From DASWTL01 sp966250385 (GTDB lineage Bacteria; Bacteroidota; Bacteroidia; Sphingobacteriales; Sphingobacteriaceae): a stretch of DNA of 64,000 nt. The notes beneath the pieces were generated by a model. It was given only the letters and a program-made list of their open reading frames with translations. It did not search any database and was not told the DNA's origin. Position 1 is the first letter of the stretch. The number at the start of each line of letters is the position of its first letter. This document shows, one piece after another, positions 17,612 through 26,588 of the stretch. The DNA lies in assembly GCA_966250385.1 (NCBI GenBank), contig CBINHC010000002.1:124001-188000 (forward strand). Direction: 5' to 3'. Both the position numbers and the translations under genes were made by a program.

Positions 17612-17647
17612 TGTTGTCAGTTATTGAACTTGTTGTCAGTTATTGAA
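17612..17647 (+). repeat. Short tandem direct repeat
   Basis: Two exact 17-base copies (TGTTGTCAGTTATTGAA at 17612-17628 and 17631-17647) are separated by CT. Related fragments (TTAGTTATTGAG before and CTACTGAATC after) suggest a degenerate array of a 19-base unit between the methyltransferase stop and the next ATG. Confidence 0.85.
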
Positions 17648-17662
17648 TCCAGCTACTGAATC

Positions 17663-18331
17663 ATGACGGAAGAAAGCGCTTTAGTTAAAAAACTCCGGAT
17701 CAAACCGACTCACCGGGTCCTGCTGGTCAATGCCCCGGCAGCCTATGGCGATCAGCTGCAGCCGCTTCCCCGGGAAGTGCAGGTCCATCATACGCCGGAT
17801 GGCCAGTACGATGTGGTCCAGCTGTTTGTCATCGACCGCGTCGAACTTGAAAAGGAACTCACCTGGCTGCCGGAGCACCTCCGTGAAGACACGGTCTTCT
17901 GGATCACCTACCCGAAAAAAGACTCCGGGATCCGCACGGACCTGGGCATGATGGAATCCTGGGATGAGACCGCCCGGCTGGGACTTACCGGAGTGGCTGC
18001 CGCATCCATAGACGCCACCTGGACCGCCCTGCGGTTCAAGCCGGCAGGCCTGGTGAAGAAATCGGCTGCGGGAAATCAGCAGATCCCAAACAGTGAATTC
18101 GGCGCATACGTCGATGTGGCCGCCCGCACGGTGACCCCGCCTGCCGACCTGAAAGAGCTCCTGGAGCAGCATCCGTCGGCCCTGTCGTTTTTTGAAGGTC
18201 TTTCCTTTACCAACAAAAAGGAGTTTGTCCTGTGGGTGCTGACCGCCAGACAGGACAAAACCCGCCAGGACCGGATCTCGAAAACGGTGCAGAAACTCCT
18301 GGAGGGAAAGAAAAACCCCAGCGAGAAATAA
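17663..18331 (+). CDS. DUF3052-like and YdeI/OmdA-like two-part protein
   Basis: A 222-residue soluble protein with two parts. Residues 1-130 resemble the DUF3052 family (LRIKPTHRVLLVNAP, VFWITYPKKDSGIRTDL, SIDATWTALRFKP). Residues 140-222 resemble the YdeI/OmpD-associated family, with PPADLKELLEQHPSALSFFEGLSFTNKKEF and a Lys/Arg-rich end. Neither family has a firm function, although YdeI-like proteins have been linked to resistance to cationic antimicrobials. No signal peptide is visible. It follows a short tandem repeat and converges on the flavin oxidase gene. Confidence 0.75.
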   Translation: MTEESALVKKLRIKPTHRVLLVNAPAAYGDQLQPLPREVQVHHTPDGQYDVVQLFVIDRVELEKELTWLPEHLREDTVFWITYPKKDSGIRTDLGMMESWDETARLGLTGVAAASIDATWTALRFKPAGLVKKSAAGNQQIPNSEFGAYVDVAARTVTPPADLKELLEQHPSALSFFEGLSFTNKKEFVLWVLTARQDKTRQDRISKTVQKLLEGKKNPSEK

Positions 18332-18340
18332 GCACCCGGA

Positions 18341-19726
18341 TCAGAGCATCAGGGCCGGCCTGATGTTCTGGTTCACCCGGAAGAGATTTTCAGGATCGTA
18401 CTTGTTCTTGACAGCCACCAGGCGGTCATAGTTCTGCCCATAGGTGGCCTTCACCCGGTCCTCGCCTTCCTCCATCATGAAATTCACATACGCGCCTCCC
18501 GCTGAGTACGGGTGCAGCGCCTCCCAGTATTCCTTCGTCCAGCTGGTGATCTTGTCACGGTTGGCCGGATCCGGATCGACGCCGACGATCACCATGGACC
18601 AGGTAGCATCCCTGAAATTCCAGGCGGTATCATGCCGGCCCACCCGGCCTGCGGCCCCGTTCACCGGGTACAGGTGCATGGTCGAGTGCATGGACGGAAG
18701 GGCTTCCCCGTAACGGAGATGCAGCGCGATCGCTTCCTCCGGCAGGTCATTCACGAAATCGGCACGCCAGTACCATTGCAGTCCTGCAGGATAAAGGGCG
18801 TCGAACATGCTCTGCAGTGCCGGATGCGGGATCGGTCCGACCAGGTCCAGGGCGGGTGTCTTGAAGTCCCGGATCGGTTTAAAGGCTTCCATGCCTTTGT
18901 CCAGCGGTCCGGTATAGGCCCAGACGATGCCGCACATCTTCTTCATGTGCAGGTGTTCGGGGAACGGCGGCCCCGGAGGAACGGTCATGAACGCAAAAAA
19001 TCCGTTGATGTCGTCGGGGGCGTCCTTGATGAAGTCCCGGTACCACCGGAGGACCTCGGCGGCATCCTCCATCTCATAGAGCGTCGGCCCGCCGTAGATC
19101 GTATGAATATCGTGAAGCCGGTAGGTAAAGGCCGTGACGATCCCGAAGTTGCCGCCGCCGCCCCGGATGGCCCAGAACAGGTCCGGATGGGCGTGTTCAT
19201 TCACCGTCACAAACGTGCCGTCGGCAAGTACCATGTCTGCGGAGATCAGGTTATCAATGGTCAGTCCGCATTTCCGGGTGAGGTGCCCGATACCGCCGCC
19301 GAGCGTAAGCCCGCCGACTCCCGTAGTGGATATGATGCCGCTGGGCACCGCCAGCCCGAAAGCGTGGGTGGCATGGTCGACGTCCCCCCAGGTACAACCG
19401 CCGCCGGCGACAACCGTTCTGGCTTCCGGATCGACCCGGGTATAGCGGATACGGGAAAGGTCGATGACCATACCGTCGTCGCAGATGCCCAGTCCGCCCG
19501 CATTGTGACCTCCGCTCCGTACCGAAACCTTCATATGGTGTTCCCGTGCCCAGTTGACACAGAGGATCACATCCACCACATCCGCGCAGTAAACGATGGC
19601 GGCCGGCCTCTTGCTGATCATCCCGTTGTATACTTTACGGCTATCCTCGTAGGCCGCATCCCCGGGTTCTACCAAAGCGCCTCTGAGGCCGCTTTGCAAT
19701 TCTTTGATTGGTGATTGATCAATCAT
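18341..19726 (-). CDS. FAD-linked oxidase (berberine-bridge-enzyme-like)
   Basis: A 461-residue PCMH-type flavoprotein. VRSGGHNAGGLG carries the His expected to bind FAD covalently (about residue 71), GVGGLTLGGGIGHLTRKCGL is the second FAD loop, and the C-terminus (YYGQNYDRLVAVKNKYDPENLFR) is the BBE domain. Members with a second covalent Cys have it just before the VGVGG-like segment; this protein has Ser/Thr there, so single covalent attachment is likely. It probably oxidises an alcohol, sugar or amine with O2. No signal peptide is seen. It ends ten bases from the converging upstream gene. Confidence 0.9.
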   Translation of the reverse strand: MIDQSPIKELQSGLRGALVEPGDAAYEDSRKVYNGMISKRPAAIVYCADVVDVILCVNWAREHHMKVSVRSGGHNAGGLGICDDGMVIDLSRIRYTRVDPEARTVVAGGGCTWGDVDHATHAFGLAVPSGIISTTGVGGLTLGGGIGHLTRKCGLTIDNLISADMVLADGTFVTVNEHAHPDLFWAIRGGGGNFGIVTAFTYRLHDIHTIYGGPTLYEMEDAAEVLRWYRDFIKDAPDDINGFFAFMTVPPGPPFPEHLHMKKMCGIVWAYTGPLDKGMEAFKPIRDFKTPALDLVGPIPHPALQSMFDALYPAGLQWYWRADFVNDLPEEAIALHLRYGEALPSMHSTMHLYPVNGAAGRVGRHDTAWNFRDATWSMVIVGVDPDPANRDKITSWTKEYWEALHPYSAGGAYVNFMMEEGEDRVKATYGQNYDRLVAVKNKYDPENLFRVNQNIRPALML

Positions 19727-20014
19727 AACTGTTGTTTTTTATAGGTCCTTTGGATGGGATACATGGTGCGGACGGCGATCTTCCGCAGGTCATGTCTCTG
19801 ATTAAATTTAAGTAAAAAGAAACCTTTGCGGAAATGATTTTGAAAATAAAAATCTGAAAATCAAGATGTTACAATTGTTTAATGGGACTATACCTCATCA
19901 GTTCAGGCACGAGAAAATATTGCTTTCAGCGGCAGTCCGGAACCTTTGTCTTTAAGTTTCCGTAGAAGGGATTTTACCTTAAGAAAAAAAACTGCTTACT
20001 AACCTGTCCGTCAC
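19727..20014. other. Intergenic region between divergent flavin oxidase and SprB-repeat gene
   Basis: A 288-base AT-rich segment between two outward-facing genes. It must hold promoters for both, but no exact TAnnTTTG box was found on either strand at a convincing distance. No RNA gene or repeat is seen. Confidence 0.5.
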
Positions 20015-23000
20015 TTGTTAAAGAAGAGTTCAGCGTGCATCCATGTCTTCCTGGCCGCAGCATTCCTTTTACTGTCCGTCTTCACCGGCTCCGCTGTTCT
20101 GGCGCAGTGCAGCAACGGCATTACCGCCGGGGGATTCGACAAGGAAGCCACGGGGATCTATCCGGCACCTGACTATATCGGCGGCTGGAAGGCTGCAGGC
20201 ACCGATGCGGTGAAGATCGTCACCCAGGGAAGTTCCAATGGCGCGCTGATCCGCAGCAGGGATGACGAACAGTACTCCCTGGAACAGACCATCTATTCGG
20301 TCAAACCCTCATTCGATTATACCATTACGTTTACCTACGGCAACTGGACGAACGGCTGCAATACTAGCGCCCGCGCCGGCATCCTGGTCAGCGTATACTT
20401 TGATAACGCGACCGTACCTGCAAAGTCCACCGAGTATATCTCCAACGATGCTTCCACCTCGAGTATCGGCACCTTCACATTTACCACCCCGCCAACCGTC
20501 TCCTCCGTCAGGATCGTCATCACCGATTACAAATCACCCAAACCGACCTGCGGCACCGTCATTGACGACATCACCATGATCTCACCGCTGACGGTAAGCA
20601 CCAACACCACCGCCGTGTCCTGTTTCGGAGATCTCAGCGGCGGTTTCACCATTGAAGCTTCGGGCGGTGCTGCCCCGTATACGGCCGCCTATTCGGCCGG
20701 CGGGAATCCGCCGGTCCCCCTGACCATGACCGAAGGACGGGCGGTCGCCAGCGGACTGCCTGCCGGAAACTACACCGTCGCGGTGACCGATGCGAACGGC
20801 TGTACGGTCACTCAGGAAATCATGATCCCCGGCCCGACAGCTGCGCTGACCGTACGGACGCAGCCGGTGATGTGTTTCGGGGATGCGACCGGATCGGTCA
20901 TGGCCGAAGCCGCGGGCGGCATGGGGGGATACCGGTACACGCTGAACGGGATAACCAACACCACCGGCTTTTTCGACAACCTGCCGGCGGGTACCTATTC
21001 CGTTACCGCTACCGATCAGAACGGCTGTACGGTAACCGCAACATTTTCGATCAGTCAGCCGGCAGCGGCCCTTTCCGCTTCCGCGGCGGCCATGCCGTCA
21101 TCCTGCTCCGGGGCGTCCGACGGATCGGTCACGGTGACCGCAACGGGCGGCTCGGCTCCCTACCGGTATACCCTGAACGGATCGGCAAATACGACGGGCA
21201 GTTTCTCCGGTCTGCCTGCCGGCTCCTACACCGTGACGGTGACTGACGCCAATAACTGCAGCGCGTTTGTCCACACGACCGTCGGCCAGCCGGCACCGCT
21301 CATTCCGGCCGCCACCCCGACGCCCGTGACGTGTTTCGGAGGATCAGACGGCACGGTCACGGTGACAGCCACCGGGGGCAGCGGCCGGTACGAAATTACA
21401 CTGAACGGGACCACCCGTCAGACCGGCGTTTTCACCGGCCTGCCGGCCGGATCCTATACGGTTCGGGTGCAGGACCATTCCGGGCCCTGTTTTGAAGAAA
21501 CCGTGGTCCTGGTCGGGCAGCCGGTATCCGCACTGGCTGCAACCGCCGTTCCCGCCCGGTGTTTCGGTGAGCCGACCGGTTCCGTCACCGTCACTGCGAC
21601 CGGAGGAACTCCGGGCTACACCTATACGCTGAACGGGGAAACGAATACTACGGGATATTTTCCGGGCCTGCCGGCCGGCACCTACGGGATCACGGTAACC
21701 GATATCCGCGGCTGTTCAGCGGTGACCAGTGCGACGGTCGGGGAACCCGCCGCCCCGCTGACGCTGGCGGCGAGCGTCTTCAACAATAACTGCAGAGGCG
21801 GTTCCACCGGATCCATAACGGCCGTCGCCTCGGGCGGGATCCCGGGATACTCCTACCGCCTGAACGGTGAGGTCAGCGCCGACGGGACCTTCGCGGGACT
21901 TGCTGCCGGAACCTACACCGTGTTCGTGCGGGACGCCAACGGCTGTACGGCAAGCACCGCCGTCACCATACAGGAACCTGCAACGGCGATCTCAGCCAGT
22001 GCGGCCGCCACAGACGCATCCTGTTTTTCGGGCGCAGACGGTTCCCTGCAGGTAACCGCCTCCGGCGGAACACCCGCCTACACCTATACCCTGGACGGCC
22101 GGAGCAACACCACCGGGCTTTTCCGCGACCTTCCGGCAGGAACGTATACCGTAACGATCACCGATGCCGTCGGATGCAGCGTCAGCATCGCGGCAACGGT
22201 CGGCTCACCGGCTGAACTGACCGTGACCGCCGAACCGTCCTGGTGTTTCGGGCAAACCAGCGCATCGGTGATCGTGCAGGCGGCAGGCGGTACTCCCGGA
22301 TTTGCCTATACGCTGAACGGAGTCACCAACACCTCCGGGGTCTTTACCGGTCTGACCGCCGGCACCTATGACTTCCAGGTCACCGACGCCCGAAACTGCA
22401 CGGCGATGACCCGCATCGTCCTGGTACCCCAGACCGCGCCCCTTACCCTGTCCGTAGCTGCAAAGAGCGATGTCCGCTGCTTCGGAGAGGCCGCCGGCAG
22501 TGTCATCTTCGCCGGCGCCGGCGGTGCGGCGCCTTACCGGTACACCCTGGACGGATCTTCGAACACAACCGGGGTCTTCACCGGCCTCAGAGCCGGAACC
22601 TACACCGGCACGGTTACCGACCACAACGGCTGTCAGACTACAGCTATCGTACGGATCGGTGAAGCCGGCACACGGATCGTTCCCGTAGCGGCCACCACGG
22701 CCGTGAACTGTGCCGGCGAATCCAACGGAAGCATCCGGGTCACCGCAACCGGCGGAAGTCCCGGGTACCGGTTCTCACTGAACGGAACGGTGAACCTGAC
22801 GGGGATCTTCAGCGGGCTCCCTGCCGGGACCTATACCGTCCTGGTGACCGACGGGAATAACTGCACGGTTCCGGTAACAGCGACGGTCACCGGTCCTTCG
22901 GCGCCGCTGGCGGCTGCTGCACGGGCGGAGTTTTGCGGAACAACGGACGGCTCGATAGTCGTAACTGCAACCGGCGGAACCCCCGGCTACAGCTACCGGC

Positions 23001-24736
23001 TGAACGGGCAGACCAATACCACCGGCATCTTCTCCGGACTGCGGCCCGGGACCTACCAGGTCCTGGTCACTGATGCGGCGGGATGCGCGACATCCGTACC
23101 GGTCACGCTTTCCGCTCCCGCCGATCCTCTCTCCGCCACTGTTTCCGACCTGACGGCCGTATCCTGTTACGGTGCCTCTACAGGGACCGTTGCCGTGGAG
23201 GCCCGGGGCGGGGTTCCCGGATATACCTTTTCACTGAACGGCCGGACCAGCACGACCGGGATCTTTTCAAAACTTCCTGCCGGTATCTACCAGGTGAACG
23301 TAACGGATCGCATCGGCTGTTCGGTCCAGGTTACCGTCGAAATCACCCAGCCGGCTGAGGCACTTGCAACGGCCGACCTGAAGATCACCCCGGTCAGCTG
23401 CTCCGGAGAGGCCTCCGGAAGCATCCGGATCACCGCTTCGGGTGGTACTGCACCCTACGTTTATTCGGTCAATGGCCGGAACAGCGCAACCGGTGAGTTC
23501 ACGGGCCTGGCCGCCGGAAACTACGAGGTACTGGTCACCGATGCAGCGGGCTGCACGCTGGTGGTTCCTGCCGGCATCGCGCAGGTACCGCCCCTGGACC
23601 TGAGCTCCGTATCTTCACCTGTCTCCTGTTCCGGAGGAAACGACGGGACCATTACGGCGACTGCCACCGGGGGAAGTCCGGCCTATACCTATACCCTGAA
23701 CCAGGAATCCAATAGCACCGGCATTTTCAGGAACCTGCCCGCCGGCGCCTATGTCGTCCGCGTGCGGGATAGCCTGGGCTGCACGGCGATCACGCAGGTT
23801 ACGGTCGGTCAGCCCCGGCCGCTTGCCGGTGCGGTCAGCACAGGCCATGTCACCGGACCGGGACTCGCCGACGGAACCGCCACGGTCACCGTAACCGGGG
23901 GAACGCCGGGTTATACATTCACGTTGAACGGCCGGACCAATACGACCGGCCGCTTCACAGGGCTGTCAGCCGGAAGCTATACGGTAACCATCACCGATGC
24001 CGCCGGATGTACGCTCCCGCTTCCGGTACAGATCGCGACCCTTAACCGGGTGGACCTGACACCGGTGATGACGATCATCCCGGAAGGGAAGACCGCATCG
24101 GTGACGGCCAGACTGGCACAGCCGTTCAGCGACGATGTCGTGGTTACCCTGCGGTACTCCGGTAACGCCTCTCCGAAATCGGATTATCTGCTTACCGGGC
24201 AGGTCCAGTCCATCCGGATCCCGAAAGGATCGGTGAGCACGACCGGGCAGGTCACGGTTCATGCGCTTTCGGATGCCGTCGCCGAACCGGAGGAGGATGT
24301 CCGGATCGATATCATTGCGACTTCGGATCCGCTGGTCCTGATCGGGTCGCCGGCAACGGTGGTCATCCAGGACATCGTGCCGGATGATCCCCTGACCAGT
24401 GACCCGGTTCCGGAAAACAAGGATCTCTTTCCGGAACCGACCGTGTCCCCCAATGACGACGGGCAGGGCAACGATTATTTCAACATTGGCAACATCCTGT
24501 CATTCCCGGAGAACGAAGTGGTGATCTTCAACCGCTGGGGCAACGTGGTGTTCCGCGTAAAGGGCTACAATACGACGGATAAGGTCTTCCGCGGTTTCGC
24601 CAATACCGGGATCGGGATCCATGCGCCCAAACCGCTTGTGGACGGGGTATACTATTATGTCATCTACACCTACAAGACCATAGGCGCCGTTAAGGAACAG
24701 CGGCTCAATAAAGGATACCTGATCCTGAAACGGTGA
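20015..24736 (+). CDS. SprB-repeat gliding/adhesion protein with T9SS type B C-terminal domain
   Basis: A 1573-residue secreted surface protein. A Sec signal peptide (residues 1-31, cleavage after VLAQ) is followed by a carbohydrate-binding-like domain (about 32-190), then 15 SprB-type repeats of about 77 residues, each with the core GTYTVTVTDANGC and usually an early and a late Cys, then a Calx-beta-like domain (about 1345-1455), and a gliding-type C-terminal domain (SPNDDGQGNDYF...NRWGNVVF...GVYYY). SprB is the mobile adhesin of Flavobacterium gliding. Start is TTG at 20015: the frame has a stop at 20000-20002, no other start before the signal peptide, and no ATG until far inside the protein. 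Confidence 0.92.
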   Translation: MLKKSSACIHVFLAAAFLLLSVFTGSAVLAQCSNGITAGGFDKEATGIYPAPDYIGGWKAAGTDAVKIVTQGSSNGALIRSRDDEQYSLEQTIYSVKPSFDYTITFTYGNWTNGCNTSARAGILVSVYFDNATVPAKSTEYISNDASTSSIGTFTFTTPPTVSSVRIVITDYKSPKPTCGTVIDDITMISPLTVSTNTTAVSCFGDLSGGFTIEASGGAAPYTAAYSAGGNPPVPLTMTEGRAVASGLPAGNYTVAVTDANGCTVTQEIMIPGPTAALTVRTQPVMCFGDATGSVMAEAAGGMGGYRYTLNGITNTTGFFDNLPAGTYSVTATDQNGCTVTATFSISQPAAALSASAAAMPSSCSGASDGSVTVTATGGSAPYRYTLNGSANTTGSFSGLPAGSYTVTVTDANNCSAFVHTTVGQPAPLIPAATPTPVTCFGGSDGTVTVTATGGSGRYEITLNGTTRQTGVFTGLPAGSYTVRVQDHSGPCFEETVVLVGQPVSALAATAVPARCFGEPTGSVTVTATGGTPGYTYTLNGETNTTGYFPGLPAGTYGITVTDIRGCSAVTSATVGEPAAPLTLAASVFNNNCRGGSTGSITAVASGGIPGYSYRLNGEVSADGTFAGLAAGTYTVFVRDANGCTASTAVTIQEPATAISASAAATDASCFSGADGSLQVTASGGTPAYTYTLDGRSNTTGLFRDLPAGTYTVTITDAVGCSVSIAATVGSPAELTVTAEPSWCFGQTSASVIVQAAGGTPGFAYTLNGVTNTSGVFTGLTAGTYDFQVTDARNCTAMTRIVLVPQTAPLTLSVAAKSDVRCFGEAAGSVIFAGAGGAAPYRYTLDGSSNTTGVFTGLRAGTYTGTVTDHNGCQTTAIVRIGEAGTRIVPVAATTAVNCAGESNGSIRVTATGGSPGYRFSLNGTVNLTGIFSGLPAGTYTVLVTDGNNCTVPVTATVTGPSAPLAAAARAEFCGTTDGSIVVTATGGTPGYSYRLNGQTNTTGIFSGLRPGTYQVLVTDAAGCATSVPVTLSAPADPLSATVSDLTAVSCYGASTGTVAVEARGGVPGYTFSLNGRTSTTGIFSKLPAGIYQVNVTDRIGCSVQVTVEITQPAEALATADLKITPVSCSGEASGSIRITASGGTAPYVYSVNGRNSATGEFTGLAAGNYEVLVTDAAGCTLVVPAGIAQVPPLDLSSVSSPVSCSGGNDGTITATATGGSPAYTYTLNQESNSTGIFRNLPAGAYVVRVRDSLGCTAITQVTVGQPRPLAGAVSTGHVTGPGLADGTATVTVTGGTPGYTFTLNGRTNTTGRFTGLSAGSYTVTITDAAGCTLPLPVQIATLNRVDLTPVMTIIPEGKTASVTARLAQPFSDDVVVTLRYSGNASPKSDYLLTGQVQSIRIPKGSVSTTGQVTVHALSDAVAEPEEDVRIDIIATSDPLVLIGSPATVVIQDIVPDDPLTSDPVPENKDLFPEPTVSPNDDGQGNDYFNIGNILSFPENEVVIFNRWGNVVFRVKGYNTTDKVFRGFANTGIGIHAPKPLVDGVYYYVIYTYKTIGAVKEQRLNKGYLILKR
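20588..24043 (+). repeat. Fifteen SprB-type coding repeats
   Basis: About 230 bases per unit. The protein repeats are closely alike (TGGTPGYTYTLNG ... TGxFxGLPAGTYTVTVTDxxGC), but their codons differ freely between units, so the array has not been recently homogenised at DNA level. Unit 15 has lost the first Cys (HVTGPGLADG replaces the usual VSCFG). Confidence 0.88.
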
Positions 24737-24823
24737 TCCGGGCACCTGCCCGCACCGGTCTTTTATCCATGCATGCTGATACAGGACAAAACTTGCTATT
24801 ATTGCAGGCTGGAACCTATACAT

Positions 24824-25600
24824 ATGAGCGATCTTTCACAACGATGGACCCTGAAAGGGAAAAAGTGCCTGGTGACCGGCGGTACCCGGGGGATCGGCCG
24901 CGCAGTGGCCGAAGAATTCCTGGGCCTGGGCGCCGAGGTCATGGTCGTTGCCCGCAGCAGCGCGGACCTGGACCGGATGCTTAACGAACCGGGCCTGAAG
25001 GACCTTCCGCTTTCAGGCGCCGCGCTGGACGTCAGCAGCAGCGCGGACCGCCTGCGTTTGTCGGAGGCGGTCTCCGAACGCTTCGGGGGCCTGGACGTAC
25101 TGGTCAATAATGTGGGTACGAACATCCGCAAGAAGACTCCGGACTATACCGAGGCGGAATACCTGCAGGTCTTATCAACCAACCTGACTTCCGCATTCCA
25201 CCTGAGCCAGCTTTGCTATCCCCTGCTTCGGGAGTCTGTCCAGGGAAACATCATTCATGTCAGCTCGGTCGCCGGTCTTACGCACCTGCGCACCGGAGCC
25301 GTATACGGGATGACCAAGGCGGCGCTGATCCAGCTCAGCCGGAACCTGGCTGCCGAATGGGCCGCCGAGCGGATCCGCGTCAATGCGGTCGCTCCCTGGT
25401 ACATCGAAACGCCGCTTGCCGAAACGGTCCTGAAGGACGAGGCCTACCTGAAACAGGTACTCGACCGGACGCCGATGAGCCGCATCGGGCAGCCGGAAGA
25501 AGTTGCCGCGGCGGTGGCCTTTCTCTGCATGCCGGCAGCCTCGTACATCACCGGTCAGTGCCTGGCCGTCGACGGCGGGTTTACGACCTACGGATTCTGA
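24824..25600 (+). CDS. SDR family oxidoreductase (tropinone-reductase-like)
   Basis: A 258-residue short-chain dehydrogenase. TGGTRGIGRAVAEEF binds the cofactor and VVARSS after the second strand, with Arg, points to NADP(H). NNVG replaces the usual NNAG, the catalytic Ser lies in HVSSVAG, and YGMTKAAL is the Tyr-x-x-x-Lys motif; the end is CLAVDGGFTTYGF. The pattern resembles plant tropinone reductase-like SDRs, but the substrate is unknown. The ATG at 24824 begins a normal N-terminus; the longer upstream frame has Cys-rich, unlikely sequence. It is followed 53 bases later by an ATP-grasp gene. Confidence 0.9.
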   Translation: MSDLSQRWTLKGKKCLVTGGTRGIGRAVAEEFLGLGAEVMVVARSSADLDRMLNEPGLKDLPLSGAALDVSSSADRLRLSEAVSERFGGLDVLVNNVGTNIRKKTPDYTEAEYLQVLSTNLTSAFHLSQLCYPLLRESVQGNIIHVSSVAGLTHLRTGAVYGMTKAALIQLSRNLAAEWAAERIRVNAVAPWYIETPLAETVLKDEAYLKQVLDRTPMSRIGQPEEVAAAVAFLCMPAASYITGQCLAVDGGFTTYGF

Positions 25601-25653
25601 GCAGAGCCGCGAATCACATCTTGTCCATCACACCAAAAATCAGAAATCAACCG

Positions 25654-26553
25654 ATGAAAATTGCATACGTTACCTACGAAGACCAGGGAAAATACGCCTC
25701 CAATGTGGAGAATGAAGATCAGAAGCTGCTGGCTTTCCTCCAGGAAAAAGGGCTGGATATCACAGAGGTGGTCTGGAGCGACCCTTTGGTGGAATGGCAG
25801 GCCTTTGACGTTGCGGTCCTGAAATCCCCCTGGGATTATTTCGACCGCATCGCGGAGTTCTACGCCTGGATCAGCCGGATCGAACAGCTGAATGTCCGCC
25901 TGCTGAATCCGGTGGATATCGTACGCTGGAACTCCGACAAGCACTACCTGCAGGACATCGCCGCAGCAGGTCTGCCCGTTACCCCTACCCGGTTCATTGA
26001 AAAAGGAACCCGGCCGGACCTGCGGCCGTTTTTTAAGGAATTCGGTACGGACCGCCTGATCATCAAGCCGAGTATCAGCGGTGGATCCAAGCATACGTTT
26101 CAGTTCACGGAAACGGATATCCCGGAACTCGAGCCCCGGATCGGTGAGCTTCTGAAAGAAGAGGGATTCATGGTCCAGCCGTTTCTGAAGGAAGTCCAGG
26201 AGGAAGGTGAGTGGTCTCTGCTTTTCTTCAACGGAAAGTTCAGTCACTGCCTGCTGAAGAAAGCGAAGGCGGGGGATTTCCGGGTCCAGCACTACCTGGG
26301 CGGAACCATTCATCCGCACGTCCCGGAGCCGGAAATGCTCCTGAGTGCGGAACGGTATGTCCGCGAATTTGCGGCCGGCTGCCTGCATGCGCGGGTTGAC
26401 GGCGTCATGACCGGCGGCGTGTTCCGTCTGATGGAACTGGAACTGATCGAACCGTTCCTGTTCCTGTTCACCAGCAAAGACAGCTATCGGCATTACTATG
26501 AAGGGCTGCTCGGCGTGCTCGGACTGACAGGATCATACGCAGATCCGGCCTGA
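25654..26553 (+). CDS. ATP-grasp domain protein
   Basis: A 299-residue soluble protein. After a Rossmann-like N-terminal part (MKIAYVTYEDQGKYAS ... FDVAVLKSPWDYFDR) come ATP-grasp features: RWNSDKHYLQDIAAAGLPVTPTRF, LIIKPSISGGSKHTF, a Glu-rich strand EEGEWSLLFFNG, and the metal-binding end FRLMELELIEPFLF. It resembles the glutathione-synthetase-like ATP-grasp proteins that include DcsG of D-cycloserine biosynthesis. It would join a carboxylate to an amine or thiol with ATP; substrates are unknown. The ATG at 25654 fits; the frame continues upstream into the SDR gene but is not coding there. Confidence 0.85.
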   Translation: MKIAYVTYEDQGKYASNVENEDQKLLAFLQEKGLDITEVVWSDPLVEWQAFDVAVLKSPWDYFDRIAEFYAWISRIEQLNVRLLNPVDIVRWNSDKHYLQDIAAAGLPVTPTRFIEKGTRPDLRPFFKEFGTDRLIIKPSISGGSKHTFQFTETDIPELEPRIGELLKEEGFMVQPFLKEVQEEGEWSLLFFNGKFSHCLLKKAKAGDFRVQHYLGGTIHPHVPEPEMLLSAERYVREFAAGCLHARVDGVMTGGVFRLMELELIEPFLFLFTSKDSYRHYYEGLLGVLGLTGSYADPA

Positions 26554-26588
26554 CCGGCTTACTGATTTTTTGCTATCTTTCAATCCTG

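Noticed and set aside
18512..19714. 400-codon plus-strand open frame
   Set aside because: It is the mirror of the FAD-linked oxidase, whose motifs are unambiguous on the other strand.
20588..24043. Regular repeats as a CRISPR array
   Set aside because: The repeats are about 230 bases, in frame, coding, and conserved at protein rather than DNA level.
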